NCBI RefSeq assembly: GCF_012844365.1
Contig: NZ_CP051626.1
Coordinates: forward strand, 1,922,001-1,986,000
Direction of reading: 5' to 3'
Origin: Brevibacterium sp. 'Marine'
Lineage (GTDB): Bacteria; Actinomycetota; Actinomycetes; Actinomycetales; Brevibacteriaceae
Length of the DNA: 64,000 bases
Positions 26,815 through 35,406 of this stretch are shown piece after piece (position 1 is the first letter of the stretch; every line of letters begins with the position of its first letter). The position numbers and the translations under genes are program-made. The notes under the pieces are model-generated. The model did not search any database, was not told where the DNA came from, and saw only the letters and a list, made by a program, of their open reading frames with translations.

Positions 26815-27060
26815 TCACCCGCCGGCGAACGGCGGGAGGACATCGACGGTGTCACCATCGGCCAAAGGCACCGACTTATCGGTCGCGGCCACGGAATTGA
26901 CGAGGAAGCTCGAGCGCGACAGCACGGTCGCGGCTTGGGGGGCGGCCGCCTCGGCGAGGGTCGTGACGAGCTCATCGACGGTCTCGGCATTCATCTGTGA
27001 TTCGCGGGCGCCGAAGGCCTCGCGGGCTGCGGCGAAGAACCGAACGGTGATGGTGGGCAC
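26815..27060 (-). CDS. moaD: molybdopterin synthase sulphur carrier subunit MoaD
   Basis: Ubiquitin-fold protein of 81 residues ending in the required Gly-Gly (PPFAGG), which is thiocarboxylated by MoeZ. It begins MPTITVRFFAAAREAFG, typical of the family. It starts with GTG right after the stop of moaA (TAAGTG), so the two are co-transcribed and coupled. The large subunit MoaE is encoded 3 kb away on the other strand. Confidence 0.93.
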   Translation of the reverse strand: MPTITVRFFAAAREAFGARESQMNAETVDELVTTLAEAAAPQAATVLSRSSFLVNSVAATDKSVPLADGDTVDVLPPFAGG

Positions 27061-28149
27061 TTATCCTCCGATGGCGCTCATGGGACGCTGTGGCTGCTCG
27101 AACGAATCCGTGTCCATCCCGTGACCGGCGAGCTTCTTCCAATGCGCACCCTTCCACAGGTTCGCAATCGAATCGTCCGAGGCCCCCTCGCGCATCGCGG
27201 TGAGCAGATCGACCTCGGTGCGGGAGAACAGGCAGGTGCGCACACGACCCTCTGCGGTCAGCCGCGTGCGGGTGCAGTCCGCACAGAACGGACGCGTGAC
27301 AGAAGCGATGATTCCGACGGTGCCGAGGATCGTATCGGGCCGACGTCGATCGGCGACGAGGAACTTCTCGGCCGGAGCACCGCCGCGAGGCGCCGAATCC
27401 GGGGTGAGGACGAAGCGGGGCTCGAGGAGGGCGAAGATGTCAGCGGCGGTGATCATCGACGTCCGATCCCAGGAATGTCCGGCATCCAGGGGCATCTGTT
27501 CGATGAACCGCAGACTCAGATCCTGCTCGAGGCACCACTGCAGGAGATCCGGCGCCTGTGCATCGTTGACACCGGGCAGCAGCACGGCATTGATCTTCAC
27601 GGGCTCGAGTCCGGCGGCCTTCGCCCCGTCGATGCCCTCGAGCACCCGTTTGAGGAACGGACGTCGGGTCATGGACTCGAAGGTCTCCGGATCGATCGTG
27701 TCGAGCGAGACGTTGATGCGGTCGAGTCCCGCGTCCTTCAGCCGTGCGGCACGTTTGTCCAGACCGATCGCGTTCGTCGTCAACGCGATGTTCGGTCGCG
27801 GCTCCAAGGCCGCGACACCGGCGATGATCTCGTTGATGTCCTTGCGCGTCAGGGGTTCGCCGCCGGTGAACCGAACCTGGTCGACGCCGAACTTCTCCAC
27901 CGCGATGCGGACGAAGCGGACGATCTCGTCACCGGTCATCGCGGAATCGCGGGACATGAACTCGACGCCTTCCTCCGGCATGCAATAGGTGCAGCGCAGG
28001 TTGCAGAAGTCCGTGAGGGAGATGCGGAGGTCGCGAGCGCGGCGATCGAAGGTGTCGAGCAGCGCGTCCTCGGTGTGGGCGGTGAACTGCTCGCCCGGGT
28101 CGACCGTCGGAGTTCTGAGCACCGGCATGGGCAGGCCGATCTTCTCCAT
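27061..28149 (-). CDS. moaA: GTP 3',8-cyclase MoaA
   Basis: Radical SAM enzyme of 362 residues for the first step of molybdopterin synthesis. The N-terminal cluster motif is CNLRCTYC near residue 48. The C-terminal cluster motif is FCADCTRTRLTAEG with a later Cys in VRTCLFS. The protein ends in the conserved GG (SAIGG), which inserts into the active site. The ATG at 28149 has AAGGAGG eight nt upstream. It forms a two-gene unit with moaD and is divergent from the second moeA across only 41 bp. Confidence 0.96.
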   Translation of the reverse strand: MEKIGLPMPVLRTPTVDPGEQFTAHTEDALLDTFDRRARDLRISLTDFCNLRCTYCMPEEGVEFMSRDSAMTGDEIVRFVRIAVEKFGVDQVRFTGGEPLTRKDINEIIAGVAALEPRPNIALTTNAIGLDKRAARLKDAGLDRINVSLDTIDPETFESMTRRPFLKRVLEGIDGAKAAGLEPVKINAVLLPGVNDAQAPDLLQWCLEQDLSLRFIEQMPLDAGHSWDRTSMITAADIFALLEPRFVLTPDSAPRGGAPAEKFLVADRRRPDTILGTVGIIASVTRPFCADCTRTRLTAEGRVRTCLFSRTEVDLLTAMREGASDDSIANLWKGAHWKKLAGHGMDTDSFEQPQRPMSAIGG

Positions 28150-28190
28150 GGCGTCATCCTCCTTGAAAAGCGTGTCGATATCATCGTCCC

Positions 28191-29399
28191 ATGACTACTG
28201 CGAAGATGCACCGTGAGCGGATATCCGAGATGATTGCGCCCCTGACCGGTCCCGTGAGCCTGCCGCTGAGCTCCCTGCTGGAGACGCCGAGGCGGCTGAC
28301 CGCCGATGTGGAATCGCCGATCGATGTGCCCGGCTTCGACAACTCGAGCATGGACGGCTACGCCCTGGCCGCCGCCACGGTGGAGGAGATGCGCGAATAC
28401 CCGATTCCCGTGCACGGGCGTGTCGCCGCCGGTGCACACGGACAGCCGGTGCAGCCGGGCACCGCAGTGGAGATCATGACCGGGGCGCCGCTGCCTGCGG
28501 GCACCGATATGGTCGTCAAGATCGAGGACACCTCCCCGGGACGCTTCGGAGCCGAGGCCATCACGCTGGTTCCTTCGGTCGAACCACGCCCGGGAACCTT
28601 CGTCCGGCGCCGCGGATCCGACGTCCGCACCGGTCAGACCGTGCTGAGCGCGGGCACCATGCTGACACCGGCCCACCTCGGCGTGGCCGCTGCCTGCGGA
28701 GTGCATGAACTTCCGGTGCTCGGTCTCCCGCGCGTCCTCGTCGTGAGCACGGGCGATGAGATCGCCGCCGAGGCGGCCGCCGGGATCAACGACGCGAATT
28801 CCGTGACGCTGAAGGCCGGGCTGCGTCGCCTCGGCGTCGATACCGAGGTGGCGTTCGTCCCCGACGACCCACAGCAGCTGCTCGACCGAGTCCGCCACAG
28901 CGATGCGGAGCTCGTCATCTCCACCGGGGGCATCTCGAAGGGAGCGCACGAAGTCGTCAAACTCGCGGCCGACCTCGATGCGGACTCCGCGATGACCTTC
29001 GAACCGATCGCCATGCAGCCCGGAGGACCGCAGGGCTGCGGAAGCCTGGCTGACCATGCGTGGGTGGCGCTGCCGGGCAACCCGGTGAGCACACTCATCA
29101 GCTTCGAACTCTTCATCCGCCCCGCCCTGCTCGGTCTGGCCGGGCACGAACCTCCCCGCGAGGCCGACCGCCACCGACTGGCCCACGGATTCGACGAAGA
29201 CCCTCCGGCCGGAAAGCTGCAGGTGCGCCGCGCCAGACTCACCGACGCCGGTCTCGAATTCGTCGGCGACTCCCGGTCCCACCTGCTCCACAGCTATGCC
29301 GAAGCCACGCACCTCGTCTTCGTCTCACCCGAGGACGCGGGAGCAGACGATCCGTTCTCAGCTGTGGGAGATAGGCTGTTGACGTGGAAGATCGCATGA
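28191..29399 (+). CDS. moeA: molybdopterin molybdotransferase MoeA, copy 2
   Basis: Second MoeA paralogue, 402 residues. It keeps the canonical motifs: PGFDNSSMDGYAL, EIMTGAPLPAGTDMVVKIED, the MoCF stretch VVSTGDEI and STGGISKG, and LPGNPVSTLISFE. It looks the more standard of the two MoeA copies. It begins the plus-strand run moeA-moaC-moaE-HTH/TOBE, in which each gene overlaps the next by 4 nt. A TATCAT -10-like hexamer at 28179-28184 would place transcription at the ATG, suggesting a leaderless message. Confidence 0.93.
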   Translation: MTTAKMHRERISEMIAPLTGPVSLPLSSLLETPRRLTADVESPIDVPGFDNSSMDGYALAAATVEEMREYPIPVHGRVAAGAHGQPVQPGTAVEIMTGAPLPAGTDMVVKIEDTSPGRFGAEAITLVPSVEPRPGTFVRRRGSDVRTGQTVLSAGTMLTPAHLGVAAACGVHELPVLGLPRVLVVSTGDEIAAEAAAGINDANSVTLKAGLRRLGVDTEVAFVPDDPQQLLDRVRHSDAELVISTGGISKGAHEVVKLAADLDADSAMTFEPIAMQPGGPQGCGSLADHAWVALPGNPVSTLISFELFIRPALLGLAGHEPPREADRHRLAHGFDEDPPAGKLQVRRARLTDAGLEFVGDSRSHLLHSYAEATHLVFVSPEDAGADDPFSAVGDRLLTWKIA

Positions 29400-29866
29400 A
29401 ACTCAGCCACGTCGACGCATCCGGAACCGCCCAGATGGTCGATGTCGGCGACAAGGACGTCACGAAGCGCCGAGCCGTTGCCTCCGGCCTCATCACCACT
29501 CGTGCCGAGGTCATCGACCTCATCGCCGAGGCGGGGCTTCCCAAGGGCGATGCTCTGCCCGTGGCCCGCATCGCCGCCGTCATGGGCGCCAAGCGCACCA
29601 GCGACCTCATCCCGCTGTGCCATCCGCTGCCCCTGACGGGAATCGACGTGGAGTTCGAACTCCGCGAGGACGCGGTGGCCATCACCGCCGCGGTGAAGAC
29701 CGTGTCGAAGACAGGCGTCGAAATGGAAGCCCTGACGGCTGTGACCACGGCCGCGCTGGCGATCTTCGACATGATCAAGGCCGTCGACAACCAGGCCGTC
29801 ATCAGCGACATCAAGGTCGTCGAGAAGACCGGCGGAAAGAGCGGAGATTGGACGCGAGAGTCATGA
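29396..29866 (+). CDS. moaC: cyclic pyranopterin monophosphate synthase MoaC
   Basis: Enzyme of 156 residues that converts the MoaA product into cyclic pyranopterin monophosphate. It carries LIPLCHPLPLTGIDVEF, the family hallmark, and KTVSKTGVEMEALTAV. The catalytic Lys is expected in the segment DMIKAVDNQAVI. The ATG at 29396 overlaps the moeA stop (ATGA), which argues against the GTG twelve nt upstream. The length is normal for the family. Confidence 0.95.
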   Translation: MKLSHVDASGTAQMVDVGDKDVTKRRAVASGLITTRAEVIDLIAEAGLPKGDALPVARIAAVMGAKRTSDLIPLCHPLPLTGIDVEFELREDAVAITAAVKTVSKTGVEMEALTAVTTAALAIFDMIKAVDNQAVISDIKVVEKTGGKSGDWTRES

Positions 29867-30294
29867 GCACCGGCACAGTCGTGACCACGGGAGTCATCGA
29901 GTCCCCGATTTCGATCCAGGAACTCGAACCCCAGGTCCTCACGGACACCTGCGGTGCCGTCGTCAGCTTCTCCGGAGTCATCCGCGACCACGACGAGGGT
30001 CGGGGAGTCGCTCGTCTGCACTACGAATCCCACCCCCTGGCCTCCACCCAGATCGCCGAGGTGGCTGCGGACATCGCCGCCCGGCACCCTGCGGTCAGGC
30101 TCTCCGTCGTCCACCGCGTCGGCGACCTCGAGATCGGCGATGTGGCACTGGCCGCAGTCGTCGCCTCAGCCCATCGGAAGGACTCCTTCCTCGCCTGCTG
30201 CGAACTCATCGACGAGGTCAAGGCTCGAGTGGCGATCTGGAAGCATCAGCACTTCAGCGATGGCAGTGACGAATGGGTAGGAGCCCACGAATGA
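29863..30294 (+). CDS. moaE: molybdopterin synthase catalytic subunit MoaE
   Basis: Large subunit of molybdopterin synthase, 143 residues, pairing with MoaD. Typical motifs are GAVVSFSGVIRDHDEGR near residue 30, LHYESHP, VHRVGDLEIGD and SAHRKDSF, with the active-site Lys in the last. WKHQHFSDGSDEWVGAH closes the protein. The ATG at 29863 overlaps the moaC stop. Confidence 0.95.
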   Translation: MSTGTVVTTGVIESPISIQELEPQVLTDTCGAVVSFSGVIRDHDEGRGVARLHYESHPLASTQIAEVAADIAARHPAVRLSVVHRVGDLEIGDVALAAVVASAHRKDSFLACCELIDEVKARVAIWKHQHFSDGSDEWVGAHE

Positions 30295-30692
30295 CCCGAC
30301 TGCGGATCAGCGAAGCGGCACGGTTCCTCGGCGTCAGCGATGACACCGTGCGCCGGTGGGTCGCCGACGGTCGACTGTCCCAGCACAAGGACGCCTCGAA
30401 TCGGGCGGTCGTCGACGGCAGTGAGCTCGCCGCTCTCGCTCAATCGTCCTCCGAGGCTCTGCCGGACCCCAGCGGAGTCGTCAGCTCCTCACGCAACCGC
30501 TTCGCCGGTCTCGTCACGGACGTCAGCATCGACGGAGTGATGGCCCAGGTCAGCATGCAGTGCGGTCCCTTCCGCGTGGTGTCGCTGATGTCGGCCGAAG
30601 CCTGCCGCGAACTCGGGCTCGAGCCGGGCCGTCTCGCGACCGCCTCGGTGAAGGCGACGATGGTGTCGATCGACACCGTTCCGAGTTCGTGA
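30291..30692 (+). CDS. HTH (excisionase-like) plus TOBE molybdate-binding protein
   Basis: Protein of 133 residues combining an N-terminal MerR/excisionase-like helix-turn-helix (RISEAARFLGVSDDTVRRWV) with a single TOBE domain from about residue 64 (SRNRFAGLVTDVSIDGVMAQ, ending ASVKATMVSI). Isolated TOBE domains bind molybdate in Mop proteins and in ModE. This may be a molybdate store or a short ModE-like sensor for the cluster. It overlaps moaE by 4 nt and precedes modA. The neighbouring ModBC ATPase lacks a TOBE domain, so this protein may supply that function. Confidence 0.85.
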   Translation: MTRLRISEAARFLGVSDDTVRRWVADGRLSQHKDASNRAVVDGSELAALAQSSSEALPDPSGVVSSSRNRFAGLVTDVSIDGVMAQVSMQCGPFRVVSLMSAEACRELGLEPGRLATASVKATMVSIDTVPSS

Positions 30693-30783
30693 GGACCGGC
30701 CTTGCGTGGCCACACGCGACCGTAGAGTCTCATAATCGGAGCTGAAGTCGACACGGAGTCGTATTTGCGGGTTCAATGGGGGT

Positions 30784-31548
30784 ATGAAGAAAACCCTGCT
30801 GGGGCTCTGCACCGTCGCAGCCCTGACCCTGACCGCCTGTTCATCGGGATCGGATCCGCACGCCGAGGCGGACGAACCGGAGGAGATCACCGTCTTCGCC
30901 GCCGCTTCGCTCACCGAAGTCTTCGACGACATCGCCGATGAGTACACCGCCACCGATCCGAATGCACCAGACGTGAAGTTCTCTTTCGCCGGTTCCTCCG
31001 ACCTCGTCTCGCAGATCTCCGAAGGCGCCCCCGCCGACGTCATCGCCACCGCCGATGAGACGACGATGGACACGCTCGCCTCCGACGATCTGCTTGCCGG
31101 CGAGCCCGAAATGTTCGCTTCGAACACGCTCACCCTGGCCGTGGCCGCGGGAAATCCGCAGGCGATCACGAGCTCCAAGGACTTCTCCGGGACCGACCTC
31201 GTCGTCTGCGCGCCTCAAGTGCCCTGCGGGGCCGCAACTCAGAAGTGGGCCGACCTCAACGACGTCGCACTCGATCCGGTCAGCGAAGAGAACTCGGTCA
31301 CCGATGTGCTCGGCAAGGTCAGCGCCGGCCAGGCCGACGCCGGAATCGTCTACGTCACCGATATCGCCCGTGGAGGCGGCAAGGTCGAACAGGTCGATCT
31401 CGACGGCGCCGACAAGGTCATCAACAAGTACCCGGCCGCCACTGTCAGAGCCAGCGAGAACCAGGACCAAGCCGATGACTTCGTGAAGTTCCTCGGTTTC
31501 GACAGGGCCCAGAAGCTGTTGCGCGACGCCGGATTCGCTGCGGGCTGA
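30784..31548 (+). CDS. modA: molybdate ABC transporter substrate-binding lipoprotein ModA
   Basis: Exported lipoprotein of 254 residues. The signal peptide ends in the lipobox LTACSS, so Cys 20 is lipidated. The mature part begins EEITVFAAASLTEVFDDIA, the ModA hallmark. SSDLVSQISEGAPADV follows, then VTDIARGGG near the C-terminus. It captures molybdate or tungstate outside the membrane and hands it to the ModBC fusion encoded 2 nt downstream. A 90-bp gap before it probably carries its own promoter. Confidence 0.95.
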   Translation: MKKTLLGLCTVAALTLTACSSGSDPHAEADEPEEITVFAAASLTEVFDDIADEYTATDPNAPDVKFSFAGSSDLVSQISEGAPADVIATADETTMDTLASDDLLAGEPEMFASNTLTLAVAAGNPQAITSSKDFSGTDLVVCAPQVPCGAATQKWADLNDVALDPVSEENSVTDVLGKVSAGQADAGIVYVTDIARGGGKVEQVDLDGADKVINKYPAATVRASENQDQADDFVKFLGFDRAQKLLRDAGFAAG

Positions 31549-31550
31549 CC

Positions 31551-33266
31551 ATGCCTGCGCCTGCTCTGATGCGTCGCGAGACGTCCCCGGTTCGACCCCC
31601 GCGGCGGCCCAGATCGGAATCGCTCGTCCCCGGCTGGCTGTGGGTGCCCGCCGTCATCGGAATCGTCTTCCTGCTCCTGCCGATCATCGGCATGCTCACT
31701 CGGGTCGATGCCCAGAGTCTGCTCGCCGTGATCACGGCCGAGGAATCCCGCCTGGCGATGAGGCTGTCCCTGCTGACCTCGGTGACCTCGGCCCTCATCA
31801 GCGTCCTCATCGGCTTCCCCCTCGGGTACCTGCTCGCGACTCGGCGGTTCCCCGGCCAGCGCATCGTGCGCACCCTCATCCTGCTGCCTCTCGTGCTGCC
31901 GCCGGTGGTCAGCGGTCTCGCGCTGCTCTACACCTGGGGTCGGTCGGCCATCCTCGGCGGAGGGCTCGAAGCGGCGGGCCTCAGTCTCGCCTACACCACC
32001 TCGGCGGTGATCATGGCCCAGGTCTTCGTGTCCCTGCCGTTCATGGTCATGTCCGTCGAGACCGCCACCGCGGGCCTCGGACGCCGCTATGAACTCACCG
32101 CGGCCGAGCTCGGTGCGAAACCCAATCGTGTGTTCTTCACGGTCACTCTGCCGCTGCTCCGACACGGAATCGTCACGGGCGCCGTGCTGTGCTTCGCCCG
32201 CTCACTCGGCGAGTTCGGGGCCACACTGACCTTCGCCGGATCGCTGTCCGGCGTCACCCGGACGATGCCCCTGCGGATCTACCTCGTCCGCGAATCCGAC
32301 CCGCAGGCGGCCATCGGCCTCTCGCTCCTGCTCATCGTCATCGCCGTGCTCATCATCATCGTCGCCTACCGGTCCCCGCACGCTCCCCGGCTGAGATCCC
32401 CTAACACCGCCCCGACCCCCAACCCCGCCGAGGCGGTCCCATCCGCCCTCGACGACGCCCCGAAACGCGGGGGAGCGACCGAACCGAAGCCGCGGTCCGT
32501 GGGACCTGCGAGACCTGCACAGAGCATCAGGGCCGAAGTCCAGCTGACTGCCCGCGGAATCGATCTGGATCTGACTTCCGCGCTGCCGGGGACCACTGCG
32601 ATCATCGGCCGCAACGGGGCCGGAAAATCCACCCTGTTCCAGGTGCTCACCGGCGCCCTGGTGCCTGATTCGGGACGGCTGCGTCTCGGGGACGACACGG
32701 TCTTCGACATCGCTGCCGGACTGTGGCCGCCGGTCCACGACCGCGGAATCGTCCATCTCGCACAGAGCCCCCTCCTGTTCCCCCACCTGAGCGTCATCGA
32801 CAACGTCGGATTCGGTCTGCGGGCTCACGGTGCGACTCGCCACGTCGCACGTGAACAGGCGCAGGCGATGCTCGACCGCCTCGGCGTGGGACAGTGCGCG
32901 CACCGCAGACCCGACGCCGTCTCCGGGGGACAGGCCGCCCGCATCGCGCTTGCCCGTGCGCTCGTCGTCGAACCGAAGCTGCTGCTGCTCGACGAACCGC
33001 TGGCCGCACTCGACGTGGATGTCGCTGTCGAGACCCGTCGGGTGCTGTCCCGGCTGCTGAGCGGGCGCAGCGCACTGCTGGTCACCCACGACGTCGATGA
33101 CGTCACCGCTCTGGCCGAGTCGCTGGTCCTGGTGGAGAGCGGCACCGTCGTCCACTCGGCTCCCGTCGGACAGGTCGACCCCGAATCCGCAGGTGAGGGC
33201 GCCGAATTCCTCGCCAGCTTTTGCATGCGGGACCGTGACGGAATAGTGTGCAATCAGTCACAGTGA
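31551..33266 (+). CDS. ModB-ModC fusion: molybdate ABC permease and ATPase in one chain
   Basis: Single chain of 571 residues. Residues about 25-275 are the ModB permease with hydrophobic helices and the EAA loop ELTAAELGAKPNRVFF. Residues 276-325 form a Pro/Ala-rich linker. Residues 326-560 are the ATPase: Walker A GRNGAGKST, Q-loop HLAQSP, signature VSGGQAARIALARAL, Walker B LLLLDEP and the H-loop LLVTHDVDD. The usual C-terminal TOBE domain of ModC is missing. The ATG at 31551 lies 2 nt after modA. Two such chains would make a complete importer. Confidence 0.92.
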   Translation: MPAPALMRRETSPVRPPRRPRSESLVPGWLWVPAVIGIVFLLLPIIGMLTRVDAQSLLAVITAEESRLAMRLSLLTSVTSALISVLIGFPLGYLLATRRFPGQRIVRTLILLPLVLPPVVSGLALLYTWGRSAILGGGLEAAGLSLAYTTSAVIMAQVFVSLPFMVMSVETATAGLGRRYELTAAELGAKPNRVFFTVTLPLLRHGIVTGAVLCFARSLGEFGATLTFAGSLSGVTRTMPLRIYLVRESDPQAAIGLSLLLIVIAVLIIIVAYRSPHAPRLRSPNTAPTPNPAEAVPSALDDAPKRGGATEPKPRSVGPARPAQSIRAEVQLTARGIDLDLTSALPGTTAIIGRNGAGKSTLFQVLTGALVPDSGRLRLGDDTVFDIAAGLWPPVHDRGIVHLAQSPLLFPHLSVIDNVGFGLRAHGATRHVAREQAQAMLDRLGVGQCAHRRPDAVSGGQAARIALARALVVEPKLLLLDEPLAALDVDVAVETRRVLSRLLSGRSALLVTHDVDDVTALAESLVLVESGTVVHSAPVGQVDPESAGEGAEFLASFCMRDRDGIVCNQSQ

Positions 33267-33294
33267 AAATTGGCATGCAAGGGAGCACACCGCA

Positions 33295-34986
33295 GTGTCC
33301 GAATTGTCCTACTCGTCGGGAACATCGACGGAACCGCTGCTCGGGATCACCATCGCCGAGCACATCAAACGCACCGCCGCGAGGAATCCTGAAGCGCTGG
33401 CATTGGTCGACCGGCATTCGAATCGGAGGTGGACGTACTCCGACTTCGATCGTGACACCGACGCACTGGCCATCGGCCTTCTCGAACGTGGAGTGAAGAA
33501 GGGCGACAGGGTCGGCATCTGGGCGCAGAACGTCGGCGAATGGGCGCTCGTGCAGTATGCCACGGCGAAGATCGGAGCGATCCTCGTCAACGTCAACCCC
33601 GCCTACCGCAGCCACGAACTCGAGTTCGTCGTCGAACAGTCCGGAATGAGCCTGATGATCTCGCAGATCGTCGCACCACCGCACTCGGACTTCCACGCCA
33701 TCGCCACCGAGGTGGCCGCCAAGGTCCCCAGCCTCGATCTCGTCTTCCTCGACACGGTCTCCGCAGACCTCGTCGGCGGTGTCACGGTCGGCGAGCGCGA
33801 ATCCTTCGCTCACCTCATCGGGCAGGGCCGCGAGATGCTCGACGACGAACGGGCGAAGTACGCGGTGCGGCTGCAGCAGGTCATCGACGACCTCTCGGCC
33901 GATGATCCGATCAACATCCAGTACACCTCCGGCACGACCGGGTTCCCCAAGGGTGTGACCCTTAGTCACCACAACATCCTCAACAACGGCTTCTTCATCG
34001 GCGAGATGCTCTCGTACACCCCCGCCGACACCGTGGTCGTTCCCGTGCCGTACTACCACTGCTTCGGTATGGTCATCGGCAACCTCGCCGCGCTGAGCCA
34101 CGGCTCGGCGGTCGTGCTGCCGTCACCGGCCTTCGACCCGGTGGCGACGATGTCGGCGGTCACCGAGGAGAAAGCCACATCGCTCTATGGTGTGCCGACG
34201 ATGTTCATCGCCGAACTCGAGCACCCGCAGTTCGCAGAATTCGACTTCTCGACTCTGCGCACCGGCGTGATGGCAGGATCGCCGTGCCCGGTGAACACGA
34301 TGCGCCGAGTCATCGACGATATGAACATGTCCGAGGTCGCCATCTGCTACGGCATGACCGAGACCTCGCCGGTGTCGATGATGACGCGTGTCGACGACTC
34401 CCTGCAGAAGCGCACCGAGACCGTCGGCCGGGTCATGCCGCACCTGGAGATCAAGATCGCGGACCCCGTCACCGGGCAGACCGTTCCGCGCGGCCAGAAG
34501 GGCGAATTCTGCACTCGCGGCTACGCGGTGATGCTCGGCTACTGGAATCAGCCGGACAAGACGGCCGAGACGATCGACGCTGCCCGGTGGATCCACACCG
34601 GCGACCTGGCCATCATGGACGATGACGGCTACGTCGACATCTCCGGACGGATCAAGGACATGGTCATCCGCGGAGGTGAGAACATCTATCCGCGCGAGGT
34701 CGAGGAGTTCCTCTACCACCATCCAGCGATCCGCGACGTCCAGGTCGTCGGCATCTCCGACGAGAAGTACGGCGAAGAGCTCATGGCGTGGGTGATCCTC
34801 AAGGACGGCTTCGACTCGCTCACCGCCGACGAGGTCCGTGAGTTCTGCTCCGGCAAGCTCGCCCACTTCAAGATCCCACGCTATGTCGAGGTTCGTGAAT
34901 CGTTCCCGATGACGGTGTCGGGCAAGATCCGCAAGGTCGAGCTGCGCCGAGAAGGCGAAGAGCTCACTCACTCGGCCGGAGCCTAA
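33295..34986 (+). CDS. AMP-binding acyl-CoA synthetase (FadD-like)
   Basis: Adenylate-forming enzyme of 563 residues, probably a medium- or long-chain fatty acid--CoA ligase. It shows the phosphate-binding motif YTSGTTGFPKG near residue 210, CYGMTETSPVS near residue 350, the WIHTGDLA motif, and the C-terminal catalytic Lys in TVSGKIRKVEL. The GTG start at 33295 follows GGGAG. It lies 28 nt after modBC but is functionally unrelated, so it may only share read-through. Chain-length specificity is not readable. Confidence 0.92.
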   Translation: MSELSYSSGTSTEPLLGITIAEHIKRTAARNPEALALVDRHSNRRWTYSDFDRDTDALAIGLLERGVKKGDRVGIWAQNVGEWALVQYATAKIGAILVNVNPAYRSHELEFVVEQSGMSLMISQIVAPPHSDFHAIATEVAAKVPSLDLVFLDTVSADLVGGVTVGERESFAHLIGQGREMLDDERAKYAVRLQQVIDDLSADDPINIQYTSGTTGFPKGVTLSHHNILNNGFFIGEMLSYTPADTVVVPVPYYHCFGMVIGNLAALSHGSAVVLPSPAFDPVATMSAVTEEKATSLYGVPTMFIAELEHPQFAEFDFSTLRTGVMAGSPCPVNTMRRVIDDMNMSEVAICYGMTETSPVSMMTRVDDSLQKRTETVGRVMPHLEIKIADPVTGQTVPRGQKGEFCTRGYAVMLGYWNQPDKTAETIDAARWIHTGDLAIMDDDGYVDISGRIKDMVIRGGENIYPREVEEFLYHHPAIRDVQVVGISDEKYGEELMAWVILKDGFDSLTADEVREFCSGKLAHFKIPRYVEVRESFPMTVSGKIRKVELRREGEELTHSAGA

Positions 34987-35085
34987 GGGCAACGGGCGCG
35001 GTCCCGGCAGGGGCTGGGGTCGCGAACAGACCCTGCCGCGACCATGTATCGTTCACAGAGGAGACGGCCATGAAGGAGCGCACCA

Positions 35086-35406
35086 ATGCCACAGCCTCAA
35101 CTCAGCCCCACACCGGTCCGAGTCGTGAAGAACGTCGATCGCGAACGGTTCGAACTCTTCTCCGAAGAGACCCCGGGGGAGTTCATCGGGTTCCTCGCCT
35201 ACCAGGTCATCGATGAGCACACCCTGGAGCTGCAGCACACGATCATCTCCGAAGGCTACTCCCGCCGCGGTTTCGCCCGCACTCTCGTCACCCGGGTGCT
35301 CGACCTCCTCCGTGCGGATGGGACGTCCATCGTGCCCACCTGTTCCTATGTGCAGGACTACCTGGAACGGTTCCCGCAGTACGGCGACCTCGCAGCCCAT
35401 CAGTGA
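35086..35406 (+). CDS. small GNAT acetyltransferase (YjdJ/PF14542 type)
   Basis: Protein of 106 residues of the short GNAT class. The central part ELQHTIISEGYSRRGFARTL corresponds to the acetyl-CoA-binding loop. The segment IVPTCSYVQDYLERFPQY is characteristic, with a conserved CSY. Family members are single-domain acetyltransferases of unknown substrate. The stop overlaps the GTG start of gluQ (GTGA at 35403), so the two are coupled. Confidence 0.87.
   Translation: MPQPQLSPTPVRVVKNVDRERFELFSEETPGEFIGFLAYQVIDEHTLELQHTIISEGYSRRGFARTLVTRVLDLLRADGTSIVPTCSYVQDYLERFPQYGDLAAHQ

Noticed and set aside
35005..35038. Inverted repeat CGGCAGGG / CCCTGCCG after the acyl-CoA synthetase gene
   Set aside because: Only 8 bp with an 18-nt loop; too weak to call a terminator in GC-rich DNA.
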